DNA from: Symbiodinium natans
Taxonomy: Eukaryota > Sar > Dinophyceae > Suessiales > Symbiodiniaceae
Direction: 5' to 3'
Assembly: GCA_905221605.1 (NCBI GenBank)
Contig: CAJNDS010002313.1
Span: 755,001-819,000, forward strand
Length of the DNA: 64,000 nucleotides
Shown here piece by piece: positions 22,499 to 40,497 of this stretch (the stretch's first letter is position 1; each line of letters opens with the position of its first letter). The translations under genes and the position numbers were made by a program. The notes beneath the pieces were generated by a model. It was not told the DNA's origin. It saw nothing but the letters and a program-made list of their open reading frames with translations, and ran no database searches.

Positions 22499-22721
22499 TG
22501 GTAAGGATATCAAGATTGCAACTCCTGCAAAACAAGCTCGTGTATCACTTTCTAAACCTACGGTATACATATGATGCCCCCAAAGAAGACTTCCATTCAA
22601 AGAGATGACATGGCAAAGGTCAGTGGTTGGTTGGGTTGCCAAAGATGATTAATTGTAAAATCCCTGAAATTATTATGGAAATGATCCCAAATGCAGGAAT
22701 GATTAAGATGTAAACTTCTGG
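22499..22721 (-). pseudogene. cox1: nuclear fragment of mitochondrial cox1 (NUMT)
   Basis: The minus strand encodes a piece of cytochrome c oxidase subunit I. It starts at PEVYILIIPAFGIISIIIS, continues ILQLIIFGNP, then after disruption GSLLWGHHMYTVGLESDTRA and an ISLP segment. These are highly conserved COX1 motifs, including the HHM metal-ligand pair. At least two frameshifts separate the parts. Outside these limits the homology stops: upstream of PEV the usual FGH is absent, and downstream of ISLP the frame meets TAG. It is AT-richer than its surroundings and has no start, so it is a fragment inserted into an intron. Cox1 is commonly fragmented in dinoflagellate mitochondria, so the source may already have been a fragment. 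Confidence 0.85.
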
Positions 22722-22748
22722 TCTTTTTGAGACGCTGCTGTCGCTTAC

Positions 22749-22815
22749 GATCAGGGTGATAGCTTCGGCAGCTTCAGGATATTGGGGGGCATTGAACTGG
22801 CCCTGGGGTTCGTAC
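22749..22815 (-). CDS. internal exon of a minus-strand gene, unknown protein
   Basis: On the minus strand it is bounded by AG|G (acceptor at 22816-22817) and a good donor, GTAAGC, at 22748 downward. It encodes 22 codons: YEPQGQFNAPQYPEAAEAIT, then LI. Splice signals and composition support a real exon. The next feature downstream is the cox1 fragment, placed inside this gene's intron. Phase does not join perfectly to the terminal exon under GT-AG rules, so either a shifted junction or a missing small exon is needed. No family recognised. Confidence 0.45.
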
Positions 22816-24149
22816 CTGATCTGTCTTGTGGTGCTCAACATCAAGAAAGCTTGTGTATGAAAACCCCGTTGAAGCCTCTTACCAATGTGTGTCGGGCCGA
22901 GACTTGCTAGGCCGGAAGCTTCAAAGGGAGCTCATGCCTTTAGACAAATGTGCCCTCTCTGGAGGCGACATCTAAGTCAAGTCATGAAGAGAGCTAGTCA
23001 GCCGTGTCGTGGCCGCTGCTCACATGATCATTTCGTTGCTGTGCGGCCTGCGTTTGGCTCTGCACTGTCGGACCGCCATGCACAGCAATGCTGAATATAC
23101 GCCGTGGCTGAAGGACTGCAAGTGGTCCTGGCCCACTTGTCAGAGAGCAAGAAGCAAAGAAACTTTCCACACGGCCGTAGCTTGAATTCAGAGACAGTTC
23201 TAGAATCTGAAACAGAGGACATCAGTAGCCATGCAAGCAGAAACCTTAGTACTGACAGGACTGCATCACAGCGTCAGAGGCCTGTAGCTCCCATTTTCCA
23301 GCGCGACTGGGCCTGGCGCAACAGGCGGGTGACAGGATGGTTGTGCAGTGGAGAAGCAAAGATTCTTGTGTTCTAATCCCTTAGGGATTAGCATGTTCTA
23401 GCAAAATGGTCCGCTGACGATCAGGCTACAGACAGCTCTGGACCTTTGCAAACCCGGTGTATAGAACCCATTGCCTCAAGCAGCACGTTTGCAACTACAA
23501 CGGGTGACCTCTCCTAGCCCAACAACGTGACACTCGAAAAGTGTCATGACAGAGAGAGGTGCATGCTCCCTTTTCCCCGAAACCACCAGCTTGTCGGCCT
23601 CAGAAATGGCGAATCTCGGATTGCCGGGGCCCAGCAACGCCCTGGAGCCTTGGCAGATGGTTGCGCAGGATGTTGGTGGAGTGGACTGAGCTGCTGTTCA
23701 CTCATCTTCTCACCTCGTACTCGTACCACCCTTCGGACAATCTCGCACGGCATCTCCAGCTTGATGGGCTGCCAGAGTCATTTTGATTTGTAGGGCCTAG
23801 GGGTGTCGAGCGCTTAGCCTCCAAAGCTGAAGTGTCCGTGGTTCATTGAGTAGCCACCAAAGCTCATGGGAACGCAGAATGTGCTGCAGTGGCTTGGAGA
23901 GACCCTAAACTGTTTGGAATCTAAGCCCCGAAATCCTGAACCCGAACGACACCCGAAAAAACTGGAAGTCTGGAAATCTGCAAAACTCAATCCTACTTAA
24001 GCCCGAGAGCAAAGCACACTCGCACACGCCCGAACCCTAAACCCTAAACCCGAAATAACCCGAAATCCCTTGGAAGCCTCGGAACGAGCCAAGGTGCCAT
24101 TCGCTTCCGTCGAAGCCTCCCGGTTCGGAGTGTGTTCTACTGGGATCTA

Positions 24150-24232
24150 GCATTCCTTAATGGGGAGGAGTATCATCGGGGGTACTACGATAAACCTTAC
24201 TAAGCACTGTTAGTATAAGGGGGCATCTTTGT
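24150..24232. mobile_element. relic of MITE-like family 2
   Basis: Contains GGGGGTACTACG and ends in TAGTATAAGGGGGCATC, the right end of the family 2 terminal repeat. The left end is not recognisable. A G25 run follows directly at 24233-24257. Confidence 0.5.
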
Positions 24233-24953
24233 GGGGGGGGGGGGGGGGGGGGGGGGGTGGCATTTTTTCCAACAGGGTGACCGAATCCCTCCTTGTTCTG
24301 CCACTCTGTCTTTCAGCCAACGGAGTTGGACAGAGTTGGTGCCACCTCCATTCGCGCAAAGAAGGGCTTATGAGGTAGCAAACCCTTCCAGGTCCGAAAG
24401 CCACACTCACCTCGGAAAAGCCCTCTCGCCCAAGGCAGGAAATGCCTAGCGATTTCTGCAGCCTTATAGTCTCGGAAAGGCTGATGGATACTGATGGGCT
24501 TATTCCGAACCCCAAGGCGGCAAACCTCCACCTCGTAGCGCCTTCGTGACTGGTTTGAGCTTTCGGTTCTATGCAGCCCTCAAGTACTTTGGAGACCGGG
24601 CTTCCATGTGACCCCAGCCTATGCTTGAAGGCCTCAACACTGACCAGCCTTAGACTTCAGTAGAGAAGCCAGTGCTCGAACGGCGCTCGAACCAGGAATC
24701 ATCCACTGCTGGCAATGGCAGTGCCCACATGGCCGTGAATCTCCAGGAGGTGTTTGATGACCTGGGCCTCTCAGTCTCAACATCAAGACTGCTTGACATC
24801 AAGAACCCAGCACCTTCCCCCACTACATCCGGAACCGTGCAAGACTCATTTTACAAGACACAATCCCCCCAACAAGCTCAAAAAGGAATAACAGGAACCC
24901 CACAAAGGGACCTCTAGTTGGTAACGACCCCATACGACTCTCAGGGGATCCCC

Positions 24954-25150
24954 TCATGGATAGAAGTATCCGATGTTGTCCCTGATGGTGGTTGATGAAA
25001 CTTGCAGACCAAGCCCAAGGAGCCCCCAGAAGCCTCCAGAAGCCCCATGCTTCTTAATTCTTTTGGCCAAAAATGGTATGAAAGGGAGAGCTCCGCCGCG
25101 CAAAGCCACAAACACCCGCAAAAGCTTATCGACATGAAGGGCCTGAGCCG
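24954..25150 (-). CDS. low-confidence minus-strand membrane-type candidate
   Basis: The minus-strand frame reads VDKLLRVFVALRGGALPFIP, then FLAKRIKKHGASGGFWGLLG and ends I-G-Y-F-Y-P before a stop. It has two hydrophobic stretches separated by a basic turn. It could be part of the same minus-strand gene as 22288-22815. No clear splice signals; no family recognised. Confidence 0.2.
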
Positions 25151-25785
25151 GCATGAATGCGGTAGGCTCCATGCCAGCCAAGGCCTTACGTCCTCGCGGC
25201 ATCACGGCTACAGCACGGCAACCATTGCTAGGCTAAGGTTGCTGCTTAGTCTTTATGGAGACTTGGCTCAGGGCCACAGTCCACCCTGGAAAGGGTCCTT
25301 TTTCGATTAATTTAGGCTGCAAGGTGAGCTCTGAGCCCCAAGCCAAACACCACACGAACCCTTAATCCCAGGCAGGAGGCCAGAGCAGAATCCGACCTCG
25401 AGTTCGACAGCACCTTGCGTGCAGCTGCTGAAAGGGCCCTTTGGGGTCTAGGCGTTGGGGGAGTTCACCCAGGTTCACTTAAAGGGCCCAAGGGCTACTG
25501 ACTGAGTTTTCCCTGGGGGGCGAGGGCTGCCTTAACAACCATAGGCGACATTGGGCAGCTTTTCCTTGCACAACCCCCTTTCAGCAACCTACATAGAAAG
25601 AGAATGGGAGCATGCAGTCTGCTTGGCATGGAGGTGCTGAAGGTTCCATTGCTGTTGGTGCAGTATTAGTTCAGGACGTAGGTTTCGGGGACTTTGGGCT
25701 GAAATCGCTACTGGGGTTTACGGTACTTTTGAGGGGGTTGGGTGGGTGGTTCGTCCCCACAGAGCTGTGAAAGAAACTGGACGCC

Positions 25786-25910
25786 ATGTCTCCCACATCG
25801 TCTGGAAAGCGACCGGCTTCTTTTTCCACATCTCTTCCAGCTCCTCCTAGGATTCTAAGACTTTATAAGGAACTAGTTAAATCTAGCAGGGCTTTGAAAG
25901 AGATGTTGAT
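25786..25910 (+). CDS. first exon of a possible LYR-motif protein
   Basis: An ATG at 25786 in the context GACGCCATGT opens 41 codons: MSPTSSGKRPASFSTSLPAP, then PRILRLYKELVKSSRAL. A Ser/Pro-rich leader followed by I-L-x-L-Y-[RK]-x-L is the pattern of LYR/LYRM proteins, small mitochondrial adaptors for iron-sulfur cluster transfer and complex assembly; the leader could be a mitochondrial presequence. A GT donor (GTGCGG) follows at 25911. A conserved second exon (the R-x-x-F-R part) was not found. The call rests on one motif, so it is tentative. It marks the start of the + strand block after the minus-strand gene. Confidence 0.4.
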
Positions 25911-25919
25911 GTGCGGTAT

Positions 25920-27720
25920 AACCTTCTGCTTGCGTTGAGGACACAATGTCCATAGTTGCCGATGAATCCCACAGCTAGTTGCGACCCCGAGTCCATTCAA
26001 GACTGAAGCTTTCGTTCTCTAAGACCTTCCTCACGTGACACCGGACTCCGGACTCCAGTCCTTGGCCTTGAGACTCCTCTGCCTCGTATTGCTGGACCTT
26101 CGAGATGGCTCGGGAGTCACAGCACCGGAGAAAGAGAGAGACAGAGTAGACAGGGCAACCCACATACCGACCCCCAGCCCTCACCTGAAATCCCGATGAA
26201 TCGTGTGGAGATGCCTTGCGTCGAAGCTTTTCTCATCGCATCCAGGAATTCAGTGGTCGGTCGGGGATGGAGCCGCTGGTGCCGCAAGTGGTTACTTTCA
26301 TAGGACACCCTTCTTCCTGGATGTTGCGCAGAGCCCTAAAACCCCCGAAGTTCCAAGTTCCGGGAGAAAGGTAGCTTCCCTGACTGGTGAAGGCAACAAT
26401 CCTGAATCTCAGAAGTTGGGAGGGGGATGGCTGAAGTCTTCAATCCTCGATCCAAAAGCTCCGCACCCCCCTTTTGGGTGCCTCTTACAAGTCCCTAACC
26501 CCTATACACCCTAAACCCTGAACCCAAAAAAGAGTACCCTAAGTTGGCAAGATGGCTGCAGATCCGAATCTCGGCTAGGGTGCGCTTCAGAAACCGTAAC
26601 TTTATGGACTCTACAGAATGTGCTGTGGCCCCACACGCACGTCGAAAGTCACATCCCAGGAATCGATGACCGAGGAGTGGGCGGGCTTTTGGGGTTGGCT
26701 TGGGCTTGAGAGCCTCAGGACCTCGACACCTCCGAGAGGTACTTGAGGGGGCTGTACGAGAGCATAGCTGCAGGCAGGTGGCAGACGATCCCTTTCTTAG
26801 CCTCTTCGTGCTTTAAACGCCCTCGCATTCACACCAGTAAGCCGCCAGGGACGGAGAAGCTTGTTCCGGTCGCCTACACCCAGGAGACATTCGTGGGCGC
26901 CGCCGCGCAGCGCTGGGGTTGGAGTCGCCTGGCCGCCCGCGCAACACGGCTCCCTAAAGTTTCTGTAGCCTGTGAAGAAGCAAGAACTCGGTGCTTTTCA
27001 AGCTTCGTTCAGGCCACAGCTCCGGGCGTTCAGGGCGGGGCTTTCTTTCGAAGGATGCTGAAGCAGGCTGTTTCCGGCCGGGTGGCACTCCTACTTGGAG
27101 ATCTTTAGCTTGGGCAGGTCAGGCTTCATTGGGGTTTGAGGGTTTCACAGGCTCAGGCCTGGAGATTTCGGCTTTAGCCTGGGACTTAGTGAACATTAGC
27201 ATTGCAGTCTTGGAGCTTAGTCTTTGTGCGGTTCTTCTCGAGGGCGAGACGTAATCCTGTTCGATCGCGTCACGGTGGGGCATGCACATGATAAGGGATT
27301 GAAGCTTGGTGGTTCTCAAGAGGACCATTCAGCTCTACTGCCTACGCTTATGGTCTCAATAAACCAGCTACTCGTTCTTCATGCTGGCGCAACCTGCCAG
27401 TTGAACGCTCTCCAGCGCTTTGTGCTTTGAGGTGTAATCCCGATGAAGTAAAGTATTCGGAAAAGTTTGGCCGCGAGTAATTGACAAGGCGTCAGTCAGT
27501 GGCTTGGCCACGATCTTCACGTGTTCAACCGGGTGCGTCGTTGATTGGCTGTTGGCCAAGCCCTCAAGCAGTTCAAATTCCGGAAACTGCACATGCTGTG
27601 CAATGGGTCCTTCCTGAGTTGCGATAGCACCAGTGCTTGGTGTAAAGTCGTGCTGCTGGGACTTCGGCGAATGGTAGTCTAAAAGTTCAATCATGAAGCT
27701 GACTCAAATTGATTTGCTGA
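25920..27720. other. little recognised; weak exon hints
   Basis: Possible small exons at about 26738-26780 (RYLRGLYESIAA) and 26863-26960 (LVPVAYTQETFVGAAAQRWG), on the + strand, too weak to list as genes. Confidence 0.35.
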
Positions 27721-27726
27721 TGCAAG

Positions 27727-27807
27727 GCGATTTTCTTTGCGAGCGATGTAGACGCCACGGCCCGGCTCAACAAAGACGAGTACGTATTGCTGCGGGAGGC
27801 GGGCCTC
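27727..27807 (+). CDS. EF-hand exon
   Basis: An 81-base exon between AG|G (27725-27726) and GT (27808), phase 0 at both ends. It encodes AIFFASDVDATARLNKDEYV, then LLREAGL. The calcium-binding loop D-V-D-A-T-A-R-L-N-K-D-E has Asp at positions 1 and 3, Thr at 5, Leu at 8, Asn at 9 and Glu at 12; only the usual Gly at 6 is replaced by Ala. The flanking residues fit the incoming and outgoing helices. The host protein is unknown: it could be a calmodulin-like protein or a calcium-dependent kinase. A kinase-like segment lies downstream at 29053, which is the reverse of normal CDPK order. Confidence 0.6.
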
Positions 27808-27873
27808 GTAACGAACCCTGCAAGCTTTCAGCCCCCAGAAGAAGTGTGGCTGAGAACAAGACTTGTGGACAAG

Positions 27874-27959
27874 GGTTTAGGGTTTAGGGTTTAGGGTTTA
27901 GGGTTTAGGGTTTAGGGTTTAGGGTTTAGGGTTTAGGGTTTAGGGTTTAGGGTTTAGGG
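27874..27959. repeat. interstitial telomeric array (TTTAGGG)12
   Basis: Twelve nearly perfect units, the longest array in the window, starting 66 bases after the EF-hand exon and therefore probably in its downstream intron. Confidence 0.97.
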
Positions 27960-28458
27960 GCAAATCCACTGCCGAAGACAAGCAATTTCATCCTCTTGCC
28001 CTGCAAGCCAGGCCTTCGTGAACCAGGACCCAGCTTCTGCCAGCAACGCCCTCATTCAAGAGAGCCTTGGTCGAGAAATCTCTCCTCGTTCTGCCTGACG
28101 CCAAACTTTTTCTCAGCTCATTCGGACGCTTTGAGTTCAGGACCGAAGTTTTTGACTCTTCCGTGGTCTTCCCGTGCAGACACGCTCGCAAAAACTGGGT
28201 ACTTCTGAAGCTCTTGTGCCACGTGGTAGCCAAGGATACAGCTCAGAGCTACTCGGACATGACCCTCGAGTAGGTTGAGACGTGAGGTCGTGTTGTTCAT
28301 ACGGTCTGCGGGTTTGGGGTTCTTTCAGAAGGGTTGCATGTAGCCATATCGCCTTTAAGAGATGGGGATTTCGGTGTCACGACATAAAGTTGAGATTCGG
28401 GCTACTACCGAAAGCCTGCCGGTCCGTGAAGGGAGAACCCCCAAGCTTCGTAGTCATG

Positions 28459-28720
28459 TTAGGGTTTAGGGTTTAGGGTGCAGGTTTTAGGGTTTTATGG
28501 TTTAGGGATGTTCAGCATGTGGTGGCCCAAGCTCTTCAAAGAAACACCGCCAACCCGAACTGTCCAAGTTCCAGTGCGAGAGCCTCCTCAAGACACGTCC
28601 ATGAGTCTTCACTTGCCTAGGCGGGCTTCATCAAGCAGGTGCCAAGCTCAGTTGAGCCTGAGTTGTAGCCAGGTTGCCCTAAACCCTAAACCCCCAAACC
28701 CCAAACCCTAAACCCTAAAC
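28459..28720. repeat. pair of short telomeric arrays in opposite orientation
   Basis: TTTAGGG units at 28459-28508 (partly degenerate) and CCCTAAA units at 28678-28720 face each other across about 170 bases. This resembles the 5936/6071 pair, but with the TTTAGGG block first. Confidence 0.85.
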
Positions 28721-29052
28721 TCCATGTGGCAAAGAAAGGCAGAGAGAAGGGGATTCAAGCTGAAGCCTCCCAGCCGCCCCTACAGGTCCTGAGTCGCCCT
28801 GCGCAGAGGACATCAGCCATCCTGCCTTGCTGCCTCAGGGTTCGTGGGGCATTGAAATGGCGAGAGCCGAAAGTGTTCCCCAGGCCCTGCCAAGTCTTAA
28901 GTTCAAACAGACCTAGGGGACGTAGGCTTGTCCCTCGGAAGATGCCTTGTCAGGACTGCAATTGGTGCCAGGCTCACCAACAAGGCTCCAGCAGCACTAC
29001 AGGGTTGGCTTGCAGGTCACAGGTCTTGATATCCCTCCTTCCGAGCACGACA

Positions 29053-29097
29053 CCATGGAAACTGACAAAGGAGGCCAACGACTTCGTGCAAGACCTG
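29053..29097 (+). CDS. possible kinase subdomain X/XI exon
   Basis: The frame reads TPWKLTKEANDFVQDLV, which resembles the stretch after the activation segment in calcium-dependent and related kinases (W-x-x-[IL]-[ST]-x-E-A-x-[DN]-[FL]-[IV]). A GT (GTCACA) follows the DL codons. No other kinase subdomains were found within several kilobases on this strand, so this may be chance. Confidence 0.25.
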
Positions 29098-29335
29098 GTC
29101 ACAGGGAAGACGCCGCCCGGCCATATTTTTTTTCAGTTTTAAAGGCTTTATTAAAGGGATTGGGGCGTCGGGATATTTCAGCTTCAGAAAAGGACGGTAG
29201 CAAATGGCCGGCAGCATCCTGTAGGCAGGAGGACAAGCACTTTCACAGAGAGGAATGCCCAGAAACGACCGTGGGTCACGGTCAGAACATGTATGTAGGT
29301 AGGTAGTTACTGTAATTGTGTCGAATAGGGGTGTG

Positions 29336-29406
29336 TGTATGTATGTATGTATGTATGTATGTATGCATGTATGCATGTATGCATGTATGCATGTATGCAT
29401 GTATGC
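29336..29406. repeat. (GTAT)n / (TGCATGTA)n microsatellite
   Basis: GTAT tetramers grade into an octamer repeat ATGTATGC. Frames through it are artefacts. Confidence 0.95.
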
Positions 29407-29533
29407 ACATGACTTTCACATTGTCCACTCCGAATCCAAAGGCATGTGAAGACCGTTGCCGACAAACTGCTGCCGCGCATTTGGAAAGACCAGGACTGCT
29501 CGCTGCTTCAGCAAGAAGCTGTCATGGGGTGGT

Positions 29534-29620
29534 GGTAGGGCTTAGGATTTACGGGTTAGGGGTTAGGGGTTAGGGTTTTTAGGTTTTAGGGTTTTTAGTA
29601 GGGGTTTTAGGGTTTAGAAA
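29534..29620. repeat. degenerate telomeric array
   Basis: TTAGGG, GGGGTTAG and TTTTAGGG variants, less regular than the other arrays. A short array of clean units lies at 31144-31160. Confidence 0.75.
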
Positions 29621-30009
29621 GCACTGAAGCCGCAAACCATGCCCAGACAGGACAGCATCAGCTTGGAGGAGTTCGTAGGCCGTCGTGGGTTTGGGCTGTG
29701 TCCTCTAGGGCGTGCTGAGGTACTACCTGACATACCTGACCCTACACAAACGTCCGGTGCACAATTTTGAAGATTGTCGTAACCTAAGGTAGAACTGCCG
29801 AACCCCCCACCCCCACCCCCGAAGACCCACAGGCTTCAGGCACAAAGGCTCATGCGAAAGCACCGACCACGCAACTCCAAAAAATCAAGGGCTGAGCTTG
29901 TCGGGCTTCGGGTTTCACAACGTTTAGCGTTAGAAGGTTAGATTCTCGCCTGAGAAGTTGGGCCCACTTACTTCGGGGGCCATGAAGCAGGGTTTGCGCG
30001 TGTCTCCGC

Positions 30010-30060
30010 AGGCGCCTTCTTGAAGGAGGGCAGTTTGGATGACCTCCTGGAGGCAGGGCA
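30010..30060 (+). CDS. candidate exon, unknown protein
   Basis: Between a good acceptor (TCTCCGCAG|G at 30009) and a possible GA donor at 30061 the frame reads AFLKEGSLDDLLEAGQ, an amphipathic helix. No family recognised. Confidence 0.3.
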
Positions 30061-32616
30061 GGATGTCCCTGAAGGCTACCGTATCAGCATCTCTTATGGG
30101 TGGACGGCCTAGAGATATTTTAGTTATGAGGGCAGTCTGTTGGAAGGTGGAAAGAGTTCAGGAGCTGCGTCGAGACATCGGGGGGGGGGGGCGCACTTGG
30201 TGTGGCTCTCCAAAGTAAGTTGACGAGCTTCTTGGGCAGAGTCCGAATCTGCTTGGTGGGGACTTCGGGTTGAGGGCTGAGGTATCGGTTCGGGCAGCTG
30301 CAAGATGGGCCGTTGGCCCGATCTCTTCCGCCAGCGAGGCGCAGTCGCTGTCGGTGAAGGACATCGTGGACACGGCGGCCTGGCCTGCACGTCGAATCTT
30401 GCTGGTTACCTGCTGGTGTGTAGCCTTTTGCTTGGTGGGCCTCAGGTAGTGTGAAGGCCGAACCAGGGGTTTTCTGCATCCTCGATCCTTTTGGTTGCAA
30501 CCTCAAAGCCCCTCTGGAAGCTCCTTCCTGGATCCCCATGTCTCAAAGCACCCTAGCCCTTAACTTCTCAACCCTCTCAGCCCGAAGCCTTTCAGCCGAG
30601 GTCAAAGGACACACCCACCATCCCCGCAGAGGACGCGAGGGAGGGAAGGAGGAGGGATTGCACAGCTGAGCGCAAAGTGACATGCACAGGGTCAAACAGG
30701 GTCAAACTTGGTCTACGGCCTCGTAGGCCCTAAGCCCAGGAGCTGCCCATCATCCTGCCATCTCCCTACCAAAAGACAACGCGCAGTTTCTTCAGGAGTT
30801 CGGGTCGTCCTGGACGGCCGTGCCGAGTCCGCCTTTCTTCGCACACCTCAGCGCCCCAAGCAGGCAGGGAAAGGTCGAGAACTACCCTTGAGCATGTACA
30901 GGGCAGCAAAAATGGTTGTAAACTCTGCTTGTCGACAGCCTCGCCCTACCCTGAGAATCTACAAAGCCCGCGGGAGGTTTGTCTAGAGGGAATACCGGCT
31001 CAGACAAGGTTGAGTCTTTCACTTCTGGATTTTTAAGGCGCCGGGTCCCTTAGTAGGAAGACCCTCTGACACCTGCAGCCGAAGCAAGTGAGTCAAGGCA
31101 TATGGGGATCGACGCAGCTTGAGGCAACCGATGCTTCGGAAAGGGTTTAGGGTTTAGGGTTACACGGCTTGCCGCAGGGCATCGAGAGTGACATCGTGCC
31201 GCGACCTTGGCGGACTCCAACCAGTATTGAAGTGCTTTCTTCGGGATTTCTGGTCGGGCAGGTCGAGCACTTTAAGTTGTTTGTTCATTGACGAATGGAG
31301 ATGGGACCTGATAGGGCCTAGGACATCTTCATTTGGAACTCAGGGCTTCTGTTTTCAGACTCTGCTGGTTTTGATGAAGGGCGCTGGGCGCCCATGCTGC
31401 CTAACGCATTCCAAAGAGCTACAGTTCCTAAAGCTGCAGCAGGTCCCACAAACTGATCCCGCATACGACGATGTAGTCTTGAAATTATGGCTCGGTTTGG
31501 AAGGATATCCTGAACATGCCTTGAACCCGACCTCCAGCCATGTTGTTCCATGGATGTCCCAGGGGAGCGGAAGCGGTGAACGCGGTACGCAGCCCTAGAT
31601 CCGGGATCAGGCTTTCAGGCTGTCGGAGGTCGCTCCTCAAATTTCCAGTTGCGGGGCCGAGGTCTTGGATGCTTAGAGGATTTACGGTTTAAGGATGTGA
31701 TGGTGTGTTATGGGTATACCTGAGCATAGGAGTCACGATGCATAGTAGGCGTGGTTCTGGGACTTTGCTCGGAGAGCCTAGTAGAGCTCACCTTAAAAAG
31801 GCCGAGGAGTCCGAAGGAATATGTTGGGTTGGACCCTCGACCTATGTTTCTGTGGGAGTTTACAACGTTTATGGGTTTGAAGGCACTGACGAGGGCCTCG
31901 TCCGCCACAAGCACCCTCCCGTGAGGTCTAGACCCCTCTCCAGGATGACTTACTGGTTCTTAGTAGGGGGTTTCCTGGACACCAGCCCGGGGCCAGGCCG
32001 GGGGCAGGGGCCTGCTTTCCCTCACTCCTCCCGAGGAAATGCAGCTCGATCCTGAAGTACGTGCTGTAGGCGGTGGCTTGGATGCATTGTTCTTTTGACA
32101 AGGTTTTTGGGGGCTGTCGAGGGCCGAGCCCGATGGCAGGGAATCTGTGGTCCGGAGCACCCGAGGGCTTGGGCAGATCTTGTAACCAGGGTCTAGAGCT
32201 AGTGGGCATCTGGACGCCGAACTTTTCGCGTGAAAAGGCTCTTCTCTGCAACGCCTTTGGCCGCACACCGCCTAGGCTGGCGTGGCCCGATCGCCGTTGC
32301 ACGCCAATCCATGGAGTCTCGGCTTCCAGGGCACATCGGGAGGGCAGCGTTAACTCCGAGGAAAGAGGGGTTAACTTCAGGGCGTGGAGTGTGGTCGGGG
32401 GTTGCAGAAGCCATACCTTTCCCAAATGAAGTCACTCGGAACCTGGAGTTTTGGGTAATTGAAGCTTTGGCATTCAGCGGCACAAGCTCAGACAGGCCAT
32501 GCCTCCGGTCGCAGCAAACAGACCAAACATGGATGGCTGCCGGCTGAATGCAAAGAAGCAATAAGGATGAGAGAGGCCTGAACCCCCCGGCGCAAAAGCC
32601 GATGAAGAGCCCTCAG

Positions 32617-32682
32617 GAGTACAATGCTGCCATGGAGGCCCACGTGCTGCTTCTCATAATGAACGTTGTCATGCGGGAGGGG
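32617..32682 (+). CDS. candidate exon upstream of the phosphatase
   Basis: The frame after CTCAG|G reads EYNAAMEAHVLLLIMNVVMR, a mostly helical segment. A second small candidate lies at 32819-32877 (MDLAQEAISSCSLENKMLR). Both are on the phosphatase strand and could encode its N-terminal extension. No recognised domain. Confidence 0.25.
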
Positions 32683-33088
32683 GTCAACTCCGCGGCTTCT
32701 ATAAATCTGAGGTCAAGCTGAGGTCCTTCCCCTGCCACAGCTTTAGCTTAAGAGCCCATTTCATGTGAGATCCTGCAAAGACTTCAGAGATCTCCGAGTG
32801 GGCAGGTGATCGCAGCAGCTATGGATCTGGCCCAGGAGGCTATTTCGAGCTGCTCGTTGGAGAACAAGATGCTCAGGCTCAGCAGCTGTAGATGACCCTT
32901 GCAGTACAGTCTGCAAGGCACCAAATCAAACATGCGCATGAACACCTACCTGGCTGGACATGGCAAAGAAGACATGCCCGGACATGTCCATCTTCCTTGT
33001 TCCTCACTTCCGGCGTGGAGCTTTTCAAAAGCTCAAGGTGCTTTATCGAGCCCCTTAGCATAAGATGAACCCGCATCAGCCAGCTCAG

Positions 33089-33153
33089 GTGAGGATGTGC
33101 TGGACCGCTACTGGCTCACGAAAGGAGAAGCTTTGGAGAAGCTGCTGGGCAAA
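33089..33153 (+). CDS. candidate 5' exon of the phosphatase gene
   Basis: An AG|G acceptor at 33087-33088 and a GC donor at 33154 (GGCGAG context) bound about 21 codons: EDVLDRYWLTKGEALEKLLG. The splice signals match those of the phosphatase exons downstream and the strand is the same. The segment is helical and acidic, and could be part of the N-terminal extension before the catalytic domain. Joining exons to 33951 were not found, so it could belong to a separate gene. Confidence 0.4.
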
Positions 33154-33950
33154 GGCGAGTCCCAACAGGCGGCTCATGATGCCTGGTGCTTCGGGGTGTT
33201 TTCCTGTGCAGGGCAGCGGCAGGGGTGTGGATTTCACGTGTTTGGGGTGAGTCGTGTTTTTGTAGCACTGATTCCGTGAGGCCGACAAGATCTGCTTGCT
33301 GGCAAAGGCCTGAGCCCAAGCCAATCCCAGATTTAGGCGGGTCTTTGTGGATAGGTCTGGGTTGGTTTGTCAAGTCTGCTGAATAAAGTGGGACATCGCC
33401 CGCCTCATGGCATTCTCGCACATCCTCTGGCTTGAGACATGCCGCCGGGCTGTTTGCGCGACAGCTTTGCTCTCAAACACCAACCAAAAAGCTTATAAAA
33501 GCTTGTGATGCGCAAGCCCCCAACATTCCCAAAGAGCGCCAAATGCCCAAAGTCAGCTTACCCACCTCTTTGACAGCTTGTGGGTCCTGACGAGACAGGC
33601 TTGCAGCCGCCAGTGCTCTTCGTACCCGAGCCTTGTTCGAGTGCGAGCACCGGCGAAGGCAGCCAACGAAAGAAGGGCTCCCCAAGAATGTTTGTAGTTG
33701 CTTTGCATTTGCAGTCTCCTTGCAGACATTCAAGTAGAACAGAGCGTAGACCGCCAGAATTTCGCGGCGTCATCGGACTGCACGCTGTTCCATGTATTGT
33801 GTGCTTCCAGAGTGACGAATGCGCATGGCTCAGTTTGATGATTGGGTACCTGCAGATTTTTGGGTGGAGCAAATGTGTTGTAAGCCCTGCCTTTCATCCT
33901 CGCCTCGTTTGCAGCACAGCTGTCGCCGCACAACGCAGCCCCGACTTCAG

Positions 33951-40488
<6,538 letters not shown>

Positions 40489-40497
40489 GGGATGCTT

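Noticed and set aside
25685-25705. D-F-G-L kinase-like motif
   Set aside because: A four-residue match is expected by chance in a window of this size, and no neighbouring kinase motifs exist.
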